DNA of 64,000 nt from JAHECE01 sp963780675 (GTDB lineage Bacteria; Actinomycetota; Actinomycetes; Actinomycetales; JAHECE01). Location of the stretch: contig CAWACR010000003.1 of assembly GCA_963780675.1 (NCBI GenBank), positions 186,001 to 250,000 of the forward strand, in the 5' to 3' direction. The translations under genes were made by a program, and so were the position numbers. The notes below the pieces were generated by a model, which was not told where the DNA came from, searched no databases, and worked only from the letters and a program-made list of their open reading frames with translations. Shown here piece by piece: positions 8,640 through 17,426 of the stretch. Each line of letters begins with the position of its first letter. Positions within the stretch are counted from its first letter, which is position 1.

Positions 8640-9773
8640 GTGGACAACGGGAGCGAGCCGGAGGTCCACGAGGACGTCACGCTCGGTCGCCTCGACCTGG
8701 CCCTGCTGCGCACGTCACCGCACTTCACCCTGGCGGACCTCGCGCGCGAGGCCGGCGTCACCGAGGTCTTCGCCCGTGGCTTCTGGCGCTCGATGGGATT
8801 TCCCGACGTCAAGCCCGACGACATCGCCTTCACCTCCGACGACGTGACGGCCCTGCGGACCGTGGACGGCTTCCTCGAGGCCGGCCTCCTCGACGAGCGG
8901 ACGGCGTCGTCGCTCCTGAGAGCCCTGGGGCACACCAACGACCGACTCGCCCTGTGGCTGACCGAGGCGCTCGTCGACGACGCGGTGCGCCGGTTCGAGC
9001 TGGACGACACGAGCGCCCGGATGGTCGTCCTGGACCGCCTTCCGGGGGCGACCCGGGGGTTCGAGGAGCTCATCGGCTACGGGTGGCGGCGGCAGATGTC
9101 CGCCCTCGCGCACCGCATCCATGACGACGTGGCCCTGCGGCACCTCGAGGAGGACGTCCTCGACCAGCTGCCCCTGATCCGGGCCATCGGCTTCGCCGAC
9201 ATGGTGTCCTACACGGAGCTGACCGCGCGGCTCGGTCCGCAGGCCCTCGCCAGCCTCGTGCAGTCCTTCGAAGACACCGCGCGCGACGTCGTCACCGCCG
9301 CGGGCGCCCGGGTGGTGAAGATGATCGGCGACGCCGTCCTCTACGTCGCCGACGAGCTCACCACTGCCGCGGCCGTCTCCCTCGACCTGATCGACGCGAT
9401 CCAGGCCCTGCCGGGCGAGCTCACCCTGCGCTCCTCGGTCGTGTGGGGCCGCGTCCTGTCCCGGTCCGGCGACGTCTTCGGCCCCACGGTCAACCTCGCG
9501 GCCCGGCTCGCCGAGGTGGCCCAGCCCGGCACGGTGCTCTTGGACCGCGCGAGCGCGGCGGCGCTCGCCGGGGCGGACGTGACGGGCGTCGCCCTCGTTC
9601 CCCAGTACCCCACCGAGGTGGACGGGCTCGGACTCGTGACGCCGGTCGAGCTGCGGCGGGCGCCGGTCGAGGCGCCGCTGCAGGCGCCAGAGGCCGGTTC
9701 GCCCACGGGGCCAGACACGCGGCCGGAGACGGCGACCAGACAATCACCAGACGAAACCCGACCGTCTCCTTGA
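8640..9773 (+). CDS. Class III adenylate/guanylate cyclase with N-terminal regulatory domain
   Basis: 377 aa from GTG. Residues 1-165 form an all-helical N-terminal domain resembling the autoinhibitory, pH-sensing module of mycobacterial Rv1264-type cyclases. The cyclase homology domain follows: metal-binding Asp187 (GFADMVSYTE) and Asp231 (VVKMIGDAVLY, which also supplies Lys227), then the transition-state Asn285/Arg289 pair (PTVNLAARL). All catalytic residues expected of an active homodimer are there. The last ~50 residues are Pro/Thr-rich and probably disordered. The product is probably cAMP. A two-component regulator starts 18 bp downstream. Confidence 0.9.
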   Translation: MDNGSEPEVHEDVTLGRLDLALLRTSPHFTLADLAREAGVTEVFARGFWRSMGFPDVKPDDIAFTSDDVTALRTVDGFLEAGLLDERTASSLLRALGHTNDRLALWLTEALVDDAVRRFELDDTSARMVVLDRLPGATRGFEELIGYGWRRQMSALAHRIHDDVALRHLEEDVLDQLPLIRAIGFADMVSYTELTARLGPQALASLVQSFEDTARDVVTAAGARVVKMIGDAVLYVADELTTAAAVSLDLIDAIQALPGELTLRSSVVWGRVLSRSGDVFGPTVNLAARLAEVAQPGTVLLDRASAAALAGADVTGVALVPQYPTEVDGLGLVTPVELRRAPVEAPLQAPEAGSPTGPDTRPETATRQSPDETRPSP

Positions 9774-9791
9774 GGAGTCGATGGGGATAGC

Positions 9792-10485
9792 ATGGGGCGC
9801 GTGACCCGAGTCCTTCTCGCGGAAGACGACCCCGCGATCGCCGAGCCTCTGGCCCGAGCGCTCGGGCGCGAGGGCTACGAGGTGCACGTCCACGGCACCG
9901 GGCAAGGCGCCATCGACGGCGCGTTCTCGGCCGATCTCTTCGTCCTGGACCTCGGCCTGCCGGACATGGACGGACTCGACGTCGCCCGGTGGATCCGCAA
10001 CCAGGGGCTCACCACGCCCGTGCTCGTGCTCACGGCCCGCGCGGACGAGGTGGACCTCGTCGTCGGTCTCGACGCCGGTGCCGACGACTACGTGACCAAG
10101 CCGTTCCGCCTGGCGGAGCTCCTCGCGCGCGTCCGCGCGCTGCTGCGCCGCGCCGGCAGCGACCTCGGCGACGAGGACGAGCTCACCGCCCAGGACGTCC
10201 GGATCGACGTCGGGGCCCACCGCGCGTTCCAGGGCGACCCGCGAGCTGCACCTGACCGCCAAGGAGTTCGAGCTGCTGCGGGTCCTTCTGCGGGACGCAG
10301 GGTCGGTGGTGTCCCGCGAGGCCCTCATGCGCGAGGTCTGGGGCTCGGACCCGAACGGTTCGACGAAGACCCTCGACATGCACGTCTCCTGGCTGCGGCG
10401 CAAGCTGGGCGACGACGCGAACGACCCCCGCTACATCACGACCGTGCGAGGCATGGGCTTCCGCTTCGAGACCTCGCAGGTCTGA
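9792..10485 (+). CDS. OmpR/PhoB-type response regulator, one frameshift
   Basis: The receiver domain is intact: acidic pocket EDD at 11-13, phospho-acceptor Asp53 (VLDLGLPDMDG) and Lys103 (VTKPF). After GAHRAFQGD the frame breaks near 10238, where GACCCGC should read GACCGC. In the corrected frame a winged-helix DNA-binding domain follows, with LTAKEFELLRVLL, SREALMREVWG, DMHVSWLRRKLG and ITTVRGMGFRFE, ending at TGA 10483-10485. Corrected length is about 230 aa. GTG at 9801 is an alternative start. The sensor kinase gene starts 6 bp later, so the two form a two-component system. Its regulon cannot be read from here. Confidence 0.88.
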
Positions 10486-10491
10486 GGCAGC

Positions 10492-11812
10492 GTGCGCCGT
10501 CGCGTCCTCCAGGCGACGATCGCCTCGGTGACCGTCGCCGTCGTCCTCCTCGGTGTCCCGCTCGCCATCTTCGGCATGCTCATGGTCCGCGACGACCAGG
10601 TCAGCCGGCTCGAGCTGCGCGCCGAGGCCATCGCCCGCTCGGTGGAACGGCGACTTGCCGCGGGCGAGGTGCCCGACGAGTCCCTGCTCGAGCCGTGGGT
10701 GGGCGGAGAGGACATGCTCACTGCCCACATCCTCGTCATCGCGCCCGACGGCACGAGGCTCGAGGCGGGCCCCGAGCTCAGCCCTCCCCGAACCGCCGTC
10801 AGCGCGGTGTCGACCTCGGGTGCCGCCGTCGTCGTCGCCGTCGAGTCCGGCCAGATCCTGCTGCAGGGACTTCGCGTCATGTTCCTCGTGGTGATCGCCT
10901 CGGTCCTCGCCTTCGCGGCGGGCATCGTGGTGGCGCAGTGGCAGGCGCGCCGCCTCGCCGCCCCCCTCATCTACCTCGCGGCGAGCGCGGAGCAGCTCGG
11001 CTCCGGGCAGGCGAGGCCGCGGCTGAAGCCCACGGGGGTCGAGGAGATCGACCTCGTCGCCGACGAGCTGGCCCGGACCGCGGACCGCATGGCCGGCCGG
11101 CTGGCGGCGGAGCGCCAGTTCGCCTCCAACGCCGGCCACCAGCTCCGCACCCCGCTCACCGCGCTGTCCATGCGGCTCGAGGAGATCATGGCGCTGGCCG
11201 AGTCCGAGGAGGTGCACGAGGAGGCGCGGATCTCGCTGGAACAGGTCGAGCGGCTCGGTACCGTCGTCGACGACCTGCTGGCCGCCTCCCGTCGGACCAC
11301 GAGCGGCACCACCGAGGTGATCCACCTCGACGACGTCCTGCGCCAGCAGGAGGAGGAGTGGGAGCGCACCTTCGAGGCCGCGAGGCGGCGGCTCGACGTG
11401 GAGTACGGGTCCGGTGTCAGCATCCTGGCGACGCCCGGCGGGGTGGCGCAGATCCTCGCCACCCTCCTGGAGAACTCCCTCAAGTACGGCGCGGGGACCA
11501 CGTCGATCCGCGCGAGGCGGTCCGGCTCGACGGGCGTCGTCATCGAGGTCGCGGACGAGGGGGCCGGGGTGCCCGACGACCTCGCTCCCAGGATCTTCGA
11601 GCGCGGCGCCACCGGCGGCAGGGGCACGGGCCTCGGCCTCGCTCTCGCCAAGGACCTCGCGGAGGCCGACGGCGGACGTCTGAGCCTCGCGCAGCGGCCG
11701 CCCGCCGGTCTTCGCGCTCGTCCTCAACGCCGCGCCGAAGCGGCTGGACCCGGACGTGGTGCTCCCGCCGGGATCGCTCGTGGCGGTGGGGCGGCGGCGG
11801 CGCAGGCGGTAG
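10492..11812 (+). CDS. Sensor histidine kinase, one frameshift near the C-terminus
   Basis: GTG start. TM1 about residues 10-31, an extracytoplasmic loop of ~95 residues, TM2 about 128-148, HAMP, then a dimerisation domain with FASNAGHQLRTPLTAL (phospho-acceptor His216). The ATPase domain shows the N-box (LLENSLKYG), DEGAGVP and GTGLGLALAK. Beyond AQRPPA the frame is lost at about 11705 (one extra G). Repaired, it reads VFALVLNAAPKRLDPDVVLP and stops with an Arg-rich tail at 11812, about 440 aa. The catalytic core is upstream of the break, so even the unrepaired product could be active. Partner of the regulator at 9792. Confidence 0.88.
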
Positions 11813-11837
11813 GCGGCGCCGTTCGCCGGAGCGGTCG

Positions 11838-12329
11838 TCAGGCCCGGCGGCCCGTGAAGACGAACCACTTGTAGGCGACGTACCGGAAGGCTGTCCCGAG
11901 GGCGAGGCCGACGACGTTGGCGGAGACGTTGTCCGCCAACGGCGAGGTGAGGTCGAGCACGTAGTGCGAGAACGCGAGGCACCCGACGGCGATCAGCGCA
12001 CCGCCGACGTTCGCGAGGACGAAGCCGACGAGTTCCCGCACGGGGCTGTCGGTGCGGTGGTGGGCGAAGGCCCAGTAGCGGTTGCCCAGCCAGGCGACGA
12101 GGGTCGCGACTGCCGCCGAGACGATCTTCGCGGTGATCGGCTTGTCCGCCAGGAGCTCTCCGGGACCGAACCGGAGGAGGTTGAACAGGCCGACGTCGAC
12201 CACGAAGGCGACGCCCCCGACCGTTCCGAAGCGGAGCACCTCGGCGGCCAGGGCCCGGAAGCCGTGCGCCCGGGCCCCCCGTGTGGGCCGCGTGGGGCGG
12301 GGCCGGCGGAGCGCTGCGGGCGACGGCAC
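11838..12329 (-). CDS. GtrA family membrane protein
   Basis: 163 aa from GTG, with four hydrophobic helices and the family features VLRFGTVGGVAFVVDVGLFN at the start of TM1, WLGNRYWAFAHH between TM2 and TM3, and a C-terminal FRYVAYKWFVF. GtrA proteins are proposed flippases for polyprenyl-phosphate-linked sugars used in extracytoplasmic glycosylation. It is convergent with the kinase gene and divergent from purK. A GtrA-like gene beside purK is also found in mycobacteria, so this copy belongs to the conserved backbone and not to the glycan island at 24-28 kb. Confidence 0.88.
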   Translation of the reverse strand: MPSPAALRRPRPTRPTRGARAHGFRALAAEVLRFGTVGGVAFVVDVGLFNLLRFGPGELLADKPITAKIVSAAVATLVAWLGNRYWAFAHHRTDSPVRELVGFVLANVGGALIAVGCLAFSHYVLDLTSPLADNVSANVVGLALGTAFRYVAYKWFVFTGRRA

Positions 12330-12398
12330 CGCTCGGCGTCGACGCAGTGCCCGCGGGCGGCTGCGTGGACGGGGTCACCGCCTGAGCGTAACGGTCGG

Positions 12399-12404
12399 TA
12401 GGCT
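12399..12404 (+). promoter_or_regulatory. -10-like TAGGCT for purK, leaderless type
   Basis: TAGGCT ends 8 nt before the purK GTG in the 83-bp gap between divergent gtrA and purK. No ribosome binding site is visible between it and the start codon, which supports a leaderless transcript. Confidence 0.5.
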
Positions 12405-12412
12405 CACTGGTT

Positions 12413-13573
12413 GTGGCAGAAGGACCCGTGGTGGCCGTCGTCGGCGGTGGGCAGCTCGCCCGGATGATGCAGCAGGCAGCCGTCGGGCTGAACGTCCACC
12501 TGCGCGCGCTGGTCGAGGCGCCGGACTCCTCGGCGGCCCAGGTGATCCCGGATGCGCCGGTCGGCATCCCCGCCGACGAGCGGGCGATCCGGGCTCTGAC
12601 CGACGGCGCCCGTGTCCTCACCTTCGAGCACGAGCACGTGCCGTACCCGCTGCTCCGCGTCCTCGAACGGGAGGGCGTTCCGGTGCGGCCCGGCCCGGAC
12701 GCCCTGGTCCACGCCCAGGACAAGATCGCTATGCGGCGCCACCTGAGCGCCCTGGGCGTGCCCTGCCCCGAGTGGACCGAGGTCACGACCCAGGCGGAGC
12801 TGGCCGAGTTCGGCGAGCGGGTCGGGTGGCCGTTGGTCGTCAAGCGCGCCAAGGGCGGCTACGACGGCAAGGGCGTGCGGGTGATCCACGCGCCGGGTGA
12901 GGCCGCGGACTGGCTCGACCACCATGACGGCATCGGCACCCTGGCCGAGGCCCTCGTCCCGTTCACGCGTGAGCTCGCCGCCCTCGTGGCCCGCCGCCCG
13001 AGCGGGGAGATCCGCGCCTGGCCCGTCGTCGAGACCGTGCAGCGCGGGGGGGTCTGCTCCGAGGTCGTCGCACCTGCCCCGGGGCTGGACCCAGCGCTGG
13101 CGGAGGCCGCGCAGCGGGTCGCCACGACGATCGCCGAGGGGCTCGGCGTCACCGGTGTGCTCGCCGTCGAGATGTTCGAGGTGCCGGCGCACGACGGCGA
13201 GGCGGGCCGGGTCGTGGTCAACGAACTCGCCATGCGCCCGCACAACAGCGGGCACTGGACGATCGACGGCGCCGTGACGAGCCAGTTCGAGCAGCACCTG
13301 CGCGCTGTGTTGGACCTCCCGCTCGGCGTCACCGACGCCGTCGCGCCCTGGAGCGTCATGGTCAACCTGCTGGGCAGCGAGCTCGCGCACCCGACGGACG
13401 CCTACCCCGAGGTGCTCGCCCGGTGCCCGCGGGCGAAGGTGCACCTGTACGGCAAGGAGGTCCGCCCCGGGCGCAAGCTCGGGCACGTGACGGTGGTGGG
13501 GGAGGACCTCGTCGCGGCGCGGGCCGAGGCGACCCTCGCCGTCGCGATCCTCGGCGGGCGAACCACGGACTGA
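12413..13573 (+). CDS. purK: 5-(carboxyamino)imidazole ribonucleotide synthase
   Basis: 386 aa from GTG. The N-terminal nucleotide-binding loop VVGGGQLARMMQQAA is the PurK form of the ATP-grasp N-domain. Also present are VKRAKGGYDGKGV (ATP-grasp glycine loop), AVEMFEV, and NELAMRPHNSGHWTIDGA, which carries the metal and substrate ligands. It catalyses ATP- and bicarbonate-dependent carboxylation of AIR to N5-CAIR in purine synthesis. Its product is used by PurE, encoded 17 bp downstream. Confidence 0.96.
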   Translation: MAEGPVVAVVGGGQLARMMQQAAVGLNVHLRALVEAPDSSAAQVIPDAPVGIPADERAIRALTDGARVLTFEHEHVPYPLLRVLEREGVPVRPGPDALVHAQDKIAMRRHLSALGVPCPEWTEVTTQAELAEFGERVGWPLVVKRAKGGYDGKGVRVIHAPGEAADWLDHHDGIGTLAEALVPFTRELAALVARRPSGEIRAWPVVETVQRGGVCSEVVAPAPGLDPALAEAAQRVATTIAEGLGVTGVLAVEMFEVPAHDGEAGRVVVNELAMRPHNSGHWTIDGAVTSQFEQHLRAVLDLPLGVTDAVAPWSVMVNLLGSELAHPTDAYPEVLARCPRAKVHLYGKEVRPGRKLGHVTVVGEDLVAARAEATLAVAILGGRTTD

Positions 13574-13590
13574 CGGACGGAGAACGGACG

Positions 13591-14118
13591 ATGGGTGCAC
13601 GGGTCGGCGTGGTCATGGGCTCGGACTCGGACTGGCCGGTGATGAAGGCCGCCGCCGAGGCGCTGGAGGAGTTCGGCGTCGCGTGCGAGGTCGACGTCGT
13701 CTCCGCCCACCGCATGCCGACGGAGATGATCGAGTACGGGCGCTCCGCCGCGGATCGCGGGTTGCGGGTGATCATCGCCGGGGCCGGGGGCGCCGCTCAC
13801 CTGCCCGGGATGCTCGCGGCGGTCACGCCGCTGCCCGTGATCGGCGTCCCCGTGCCGCTGGCGTACCTGGACGGCATGGACTCGCTGCTGTCGATCGTCC
13901 AGATGCCCGCCGGCGTGCCGGTGGCCACGGTCTCGATCGGGGGAGCGCGCAACGCCGGTCTCCTTGCGGCGCGGATCCTCGCCGCGGGGGAAGGCGACGA
14001 CGCCGCCCGGCTCCGGGAGCAGATGCTCGCATTCCAGGACTCGCTGCGCGCCGTCGCCCAGGAGAAGGGTGCGCGGCTGCGCGCGTCGCGGACCCAGCCG
14101 ACCGGCTTCTCGGCCTGA
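13591..14118 (+). CDS. purE: 5-(carboxyamino)imidazole ribonucleotide mutase
   Basis: 175 aa from ATG at 13591. Motifs: VVMGSDSDWPVMKAA (substrate phosphate loop), VVSAHRMP with the catalytic His, and IIAGAGGAAHLPGM, then IGVPVPLAYLDGMDSLLSIV. This is the class I PurE that converts N5-CAIR to CAIR. It is 17 bp behind purK and co-transcribed with it. The Arg-rich C-terminal tail after residue 160 is a common actinobacterial extension. Confidence 0.96.
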   Translation: MGARVGVVMGSDSDWPVMKAAAEALEEFGVACEVDVVSAHRMPTEMIEYGRSAADRGLRVIIAGAGGAAHLPGMLAAVTPLPVIGVPVPLAYLDGMDSLLSIVQMPAGVPVATVSIGGARNAGLLAARILAAGEGDDAARLREQMLAFQDSLRAVAQEKGARLRASRTQPTGFSA

Positions 14119-14124
14119 CGGGCT

Positions 14125-14141
14125 CGGCGCTGCGGGCGCCG
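14125..14141. terminator. Bidirectional hairpin between convergent purE and the CoA-binding gene
   Basis: CGGCGC (14125-14130) and GCGCCG (14136-14141) form a 6-bp all-GC stem with a 5-nt loop, in the 45-bp gap between two convergent genes. There is no U-tract. Confidence 0.45.
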
Positions 14142-14163
14142 TCGTCGGCTGTGGTACCGGCGC

Positions 14164-14601
14164 TCAGCCGATCCCGAGGCGAGGCCCCTCGATCGCGGGA
14201 CACGCGTCGACGACCACCTGGAGTCCGGCAGCCGCTGCGCGGTCGGCCGCGGCGTCGTCGATGACGTCGAGCTGGAACCAGACGGCCTTGGCGCCGATGG
14301 CGATGGCTTCGTCGACCACCGCGCCGACGTGGCGGGAGTTGACGAAGAGGTCGACGACGTCGACGGGGCCGGGCACGTCGGCGAGGTGCGCGAATCCCTG
14401 GGCGCCGTGGACCGGCTCCGCCTTCGGGTGGACAGGGACGATCTCCATGCCGAGCACGCGCTGGAGGTAGCCCGAGACGTTGTAGGCGGCGCGGTCACGG
14501 TTCGGCGAGAGCCCGACGACGGCCCACCGCCCCGGCGTGGTGAGGAGCTCGCGGACGACGGCGGGGTCGTTGACGTGCGGCATGGGGCTAGCGAACCACA
14601 T
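14164..14601 (-). CDS. CoA-binding (YccU-like) domain protein
   Basis: 145 aa. A single Rossmann CoA-binding domain: WAVVGLSPNRDRAAYNVSGY (nucleotide loop), EIVPVHPKAEPVHG, VDVVDLFVNSRHVGAVVDEA, AVWFQLDVIDD and a C-terminal VVDACPAIE. This is the stand-alone YccU/succinyl-CoA-synthetase-like fold whose cellular role is unsettled. ATG at 14583 (MPHVNDPAVV) is an alternative start that removes six residues. It lies 44 bp upstream of the LCP1 stop region on the same strand but is probably an independent unit. Confidence 0.9.
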   Translation of the reverse strand: MWFASPMPHVNDPAVVRELLTTPGRWAVVGLSPNRDRAAYNVSGYLQRVLGMEIVPVHPKAEPVHGAQGFAHLADVPGPVDVVDLFVNSRHVGAVVDEAIAIGAKAVWFQLDVIDDAAADRAAAAGLQVVVDACPAIEGPRLGIG

Positions 14602-14645
14602 CGGCTCCCGCTACCCGGCGATCCCGTGACGGGGTCGCCCGCAGA

Positions 14646-15998
14646 TCAGTTCGGAGGACCTTCGGTCCCAGCGCTCGCCGGGGGCAGCGTGCCGTCCTGG
14701 ACCTGCTGGAGGAAGGGAGGGAGGGCCGCTTCGTCCAGCAGGACGGTGGAGCCCAGACCGCCGGGCCGGTAGTCGTTGTCGCCGATCGGAGGGGTCCCCC
14801 GAACGCCGGAGGGTCCTGTCGCGGCCCGGAAAGCGACCGCCATCCGCGCGAGGTCGACGATGCCGGTCTCCTGGTCGACCACCAGCACGCCCGTACCGGC
14901 GCGGATCAGATCGACCTGGCGTGCGGGGCTCAGGACGGTCGACGGCGTAGCGACCTGGTGGCTCACCGCGGAGATGAGCTGCTGCTGGCGCTGCGTCCGG
15001 CCGATGTCGCCGAGGGGGTCGGAGTAGCGCATGCGAGAGAACGCGAGGGCGGTCCGGCCGTCGACGACGTGACACCCCGCCGTCCAGACGAGTTCGCTGT
15101 TCGGGTCGTCGACGTCGTAGTCCAGGCAGAGTTCGACGCCGCCGACGGCGTCGACGAGCTGCTCGACGCCTGCCATACCGATCTCGACGTAATGGTCGAC
15201 CTTCATGCCCGTGAGCTGCTCGACGGTCTGGACCAGGAGTGGCGCCCCGCCGTAGGAGAAGGAGGCGTTGAGCTTCCCGGGGCCGTGGCCGGGGATGTCC
15301 ACGTAGGTGTCGCGGGGCAGCGAGATCAGCGACGTCGTGCCGCTGGACGGGACCGTCAGCAACATGATCGTGTCGGTGCGCTGGCCCTGCGTACCGTCCG
15401 GGATGGCGCCGTCCGCACGTGAGTCCGAGCCCGCGAGGAGGTAGACGCGGGCAGGTGTGCCGGGAGCGTCCGAGATCGCGTCGACGTGCTGGACCTTCCC
15501 GTTCGCCCAGACCAGGAGCCCGATCGGCCAGGCGAGCAGGAGGACGAGGACGAGGGCGAGCCCGGCGGCCAGGCGGCGGCGTCTGACAGTGGCGCGGGAG
15601 GGCGGGCGCGGTGCGGTGCTGCCGGGTGCCGGCGCGGCCGCCGCGCGAGCCGTGGAGTTCTCGCGCACGGGCTGAGCGACGTGTACCGCGGGCCGGGTGG
15701 GCGCGGCGCTGGGCGGGGTTGCGTTCGCTCCGGGGCGGGGGGCAGTGCGCTGGGGCGTGACCGAGCGCGCAGGCACCGCCGTGCTCGGGGTTCCGGTCGC
15801 CGGGGTCCCGGTGCCCGGCCGGCCCACTGGACGCGCGCCCCGCTGGTCAGGCCGGGGCGCGCCTCCGGAGGGGGCGAAGCTCGGCGGAGCCGTCGGCCCG
15901 GCCGGACGCGTCCCCGCCCCGAGCGGGGTGGCCGCTCCGCCCTGACGGGCCCGGCTCAAGCCGGGAGGGTTCGCCGCGTCGTCTGGTGTGGTCGTCAT
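14646..15998 (-). CDS. LytR-CpsA-Psr (LCP) family glycopolymer ligase, copy 1
   Basis: 450 aa from ATG at 15998. A long cytoplasmic Pro/Ala/Thr-rich region (about 1-140), one membrane helix (LALVLVLLLAWPIGLLVW), then the extracytoplasmic LCP domain: VYLLAGSDSRADG, QRTDTIMLLTV, ISLPRDTYVDIPGHG, KLNASFSYGGA, AVGGVELCLDYDV, ALAFSRMRYSDPLGDIGRTQ. The Arg/Asp residues that bind the polyprenyl pyrophosphate are in these motifs. LCP enzymes transfer lipid-linked glycopolymers onto peptidoglycan. It follows LCP2 by 7 bp, so both are co-transcribed, and both face a galactan-type gene cluster. Confidence 0.94.
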   Translation of the reverse strand: MTTTPDDAANPPGLSRARQGGAATPLGAGTRPAGPTAPPSFAPSGGAPRPDQRGARPVGRPGTGTPATGTPSTAVPARSVTPQRTAPRPGANATPPSAAPTRPAVHVAQPVRENSTARAAAAPAPGSTAPRPPSRATVRRRRLAAGLALVLVLLLAWPIGLLVWANGKVQHVDAISDAPGTPARVYLLAGSDSRADGAIPDGTQGQRTDTIMLLTVPSSGTTSLISLPRDTYVDIPGHGPGKLNASFSYGGAPLLVQTVEQLTGMKVDHYVEIGMAGVEQLVDAVGGVELCLDYDVDDPNSELVWTAGCHVVDGRTALAFSRMRYSDPLGDIGRTQRQQQLISAVSHQVATPSTVLSPARQVDLIRAGTGVLVVDQETGIVDLARMAVAFRAATGPSGVRGTPPIGDNDYRPGGLGSTVLLDEAALPPFLQQVQDGTLPPASAGTEGPPN

Positions 15999-16005
15999 GG
16001 TCGCC

Positions 16006-17250
16006 TCAGCCGCAGATCCCGGCCTCGTCCGCACCGGTGACAACGTCCCAGGGCTGGTCGGTCGGCGCCGGCTCGGTACCGGGTGCCGTGTCGACCGGCG
16101 GGGCCGTGGCGGTGTCGGTGACCGACGGTGTCGTGCCGTCGGACGGAGTCGGTGTCGTGGTCTCGACCGGGGGAGCGATCGGCGAGTCCATGGCGATCGC
16201 GGCCCAGAGGGCAGCGGCGTCATCGGAGGGGACCACGCGGGCGCCCGCCCAGTCGAACGGCACGGTCACGAACGTGACACCGCCTGCCGGGACACCTCGC
16301 AGGGAGTTCGCCAGCCCGACCATGTTGGGGATGCGGCCGATCACCGGGCCCGCCGTGACGGACTCAGTGGCGGCGTCGAGGAACTGGTAGAGGGCAGGGA
16401 GGTCCGTGAGCAGGTTCTTCGAGAGGATCTGGCGGACCATGGCGCCGATCAGGAGCTGCTGTCGCCCGATGCGCGAGATGTCGCTCCCGTCTCCCACGTG
16501 CTTCCGTGCCCGCGCGTAGGCCAGTGCGTCGTGGCCGTTCAGGGTCTGGAAACCGGCCCTGAGGTCGAGCTCTGCCTGCGCGGACTGCATGTCCTCCGGG
16601 ATGCACATGGGCACCCCGCCGAGCGCATCGACCATCCGGATGAACCCGGTGAAGTCGACCACGAGGTAGTCATCGACGTACACCCCGGTCATCGCCTCCA
16701 CCGTCCGGATGGTGCAGGCCGCGGCATAGGCGACGTCGCCCGACATGCCACCCGTGGCGAACGCCGAGTTGAACATCGCGTTCGACTGCGCGTAGCTCTC
16801 CGAGCCGTCGGGCTTGGGGCAGCCCGGGATGTCGACGAGCAGGTCGCGGGGGATGCTCACGATGTCGGCGCGGGAGCGGTCGGCGGACACGTGGACGAGC
16901 AGGGTGGTGTCGGACCGCATGCCCTCGATGTCCGAGCCGTACGCGGCGTTCTCGCCGGTGCGGACGTCGGAACCCATCACGAGGATGTTGACCGGCTGTC
17001 CCTCGGAGGGGTCGACAGGTCCCGCCGTCGTCGCAGCGGCGGTCGCCGTCGGGCGGTCCTCGCCGAGGAGAGCGGTGACGTCGGTTGTCTGGATGTTGCC
17101 CTGGAGCGCGCTGAAGGCGAAGGCGCTGCCCGACAGGAGGAACGCAAGGAGCCCGGCGATGATGACGCCGAACCCGCGAGCCACGGGGTGACGGTGTCGG
17201 CGGACGCCGTGTCGTGGCACCGGTCGGGTGCGTTGGGGCAGATCGGTCAC
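16006..17250 (-). CDS. LytR-CpsA-Psr (LCP) family glycopolymer ligase, copy 2
   Basis: 414 aa; GTG at 17250 is taken because the frame upstream is open but non-conserved. Short cytoplasmic tail, one membrane helix (GVIIAGLLAFLLSGSAFAF), then the LCP domain with NILVMGSDVRTGENA, GMRSDTTLLVHV, VSIPRDLLVDIPGC, NAMFNSAFATGG, ALGGVPMCIPEDM, ALAYARARKHVGDGSDISR. The tail after residue ~370 is Thr/Pro/Asp-rich and resembles a wall-spanning linker. First gene of the two-gene LCP operon. It is divergent from the GlfT1-like gene over a 176-bp gap, which fits a role in ligating the polymer made there. Confidence 0.94.
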   Translation of the reverse strand: MTDLPQRTRPVPRHGVRRHRHPVARGFGVIIAGLLAFLLSGSAFAFSALQGNIQTTDVTALLGEDRPTATAAATTAGPVDPSEGQPVNILVMGSDVRTGENAAYGSDIEGMRSDTTLLVHVSADRSRADIVSIPRDLLVDIPGCPKPDGSESYAQSNAMFNSAFATGGMSGDVAYAAACTIRTVEAMTGVYVDDYLVVDFTGFIRMVDALGGVPMCIPEDMQSAQAELDLRAGFQTLNGHDALAYARARKHVGDGSDISRIGRQQLLIGAMVRQILSKNLLTDLPALYQFLDAATESVTAGPVIGRIPNMVGLANSLRGVPAGGVTFVTVPFDWAGARVVPSDDAAALWAAIAMDSPIAPPVETTTPTPSDGTTPSVTDTATAPPVDTAPGTEPAPTDQPWDVVTGADEAGICG

Positions 17251-17384
17251 TCCACCATCGTAGGGAAGGCGTGCGGCGCCCCTGGAGCGGCGCGGTGGAG
17301 AGGTTGTGCAGATGGGGATCTCAAGCACCCGGTCTTTGCCCCGCGACAACCACGTGAGCGCGTCCCTGTCGGGTCGCCGTGCGA

Positions 17385-17390
17385 TACGGT
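17385..17390 (+). promoter_or_regulatory. -10-like TACGGT upstream of the glycan cluster
   Basis: TACGGT lies 36 nt before the GTG at 17427, leaving room for a leader with the GGGAGAG ribosome site at 17418-17424. It lies in the 176-bp gap that must also hold the LCP promoter on the other strand. No -35 match was seen. Confidence 0.35.
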
Positions 17391-17426
17391 GCCAGGCGGT
17401 CGGGACCTCAGGGGATCGGGAGAGCT

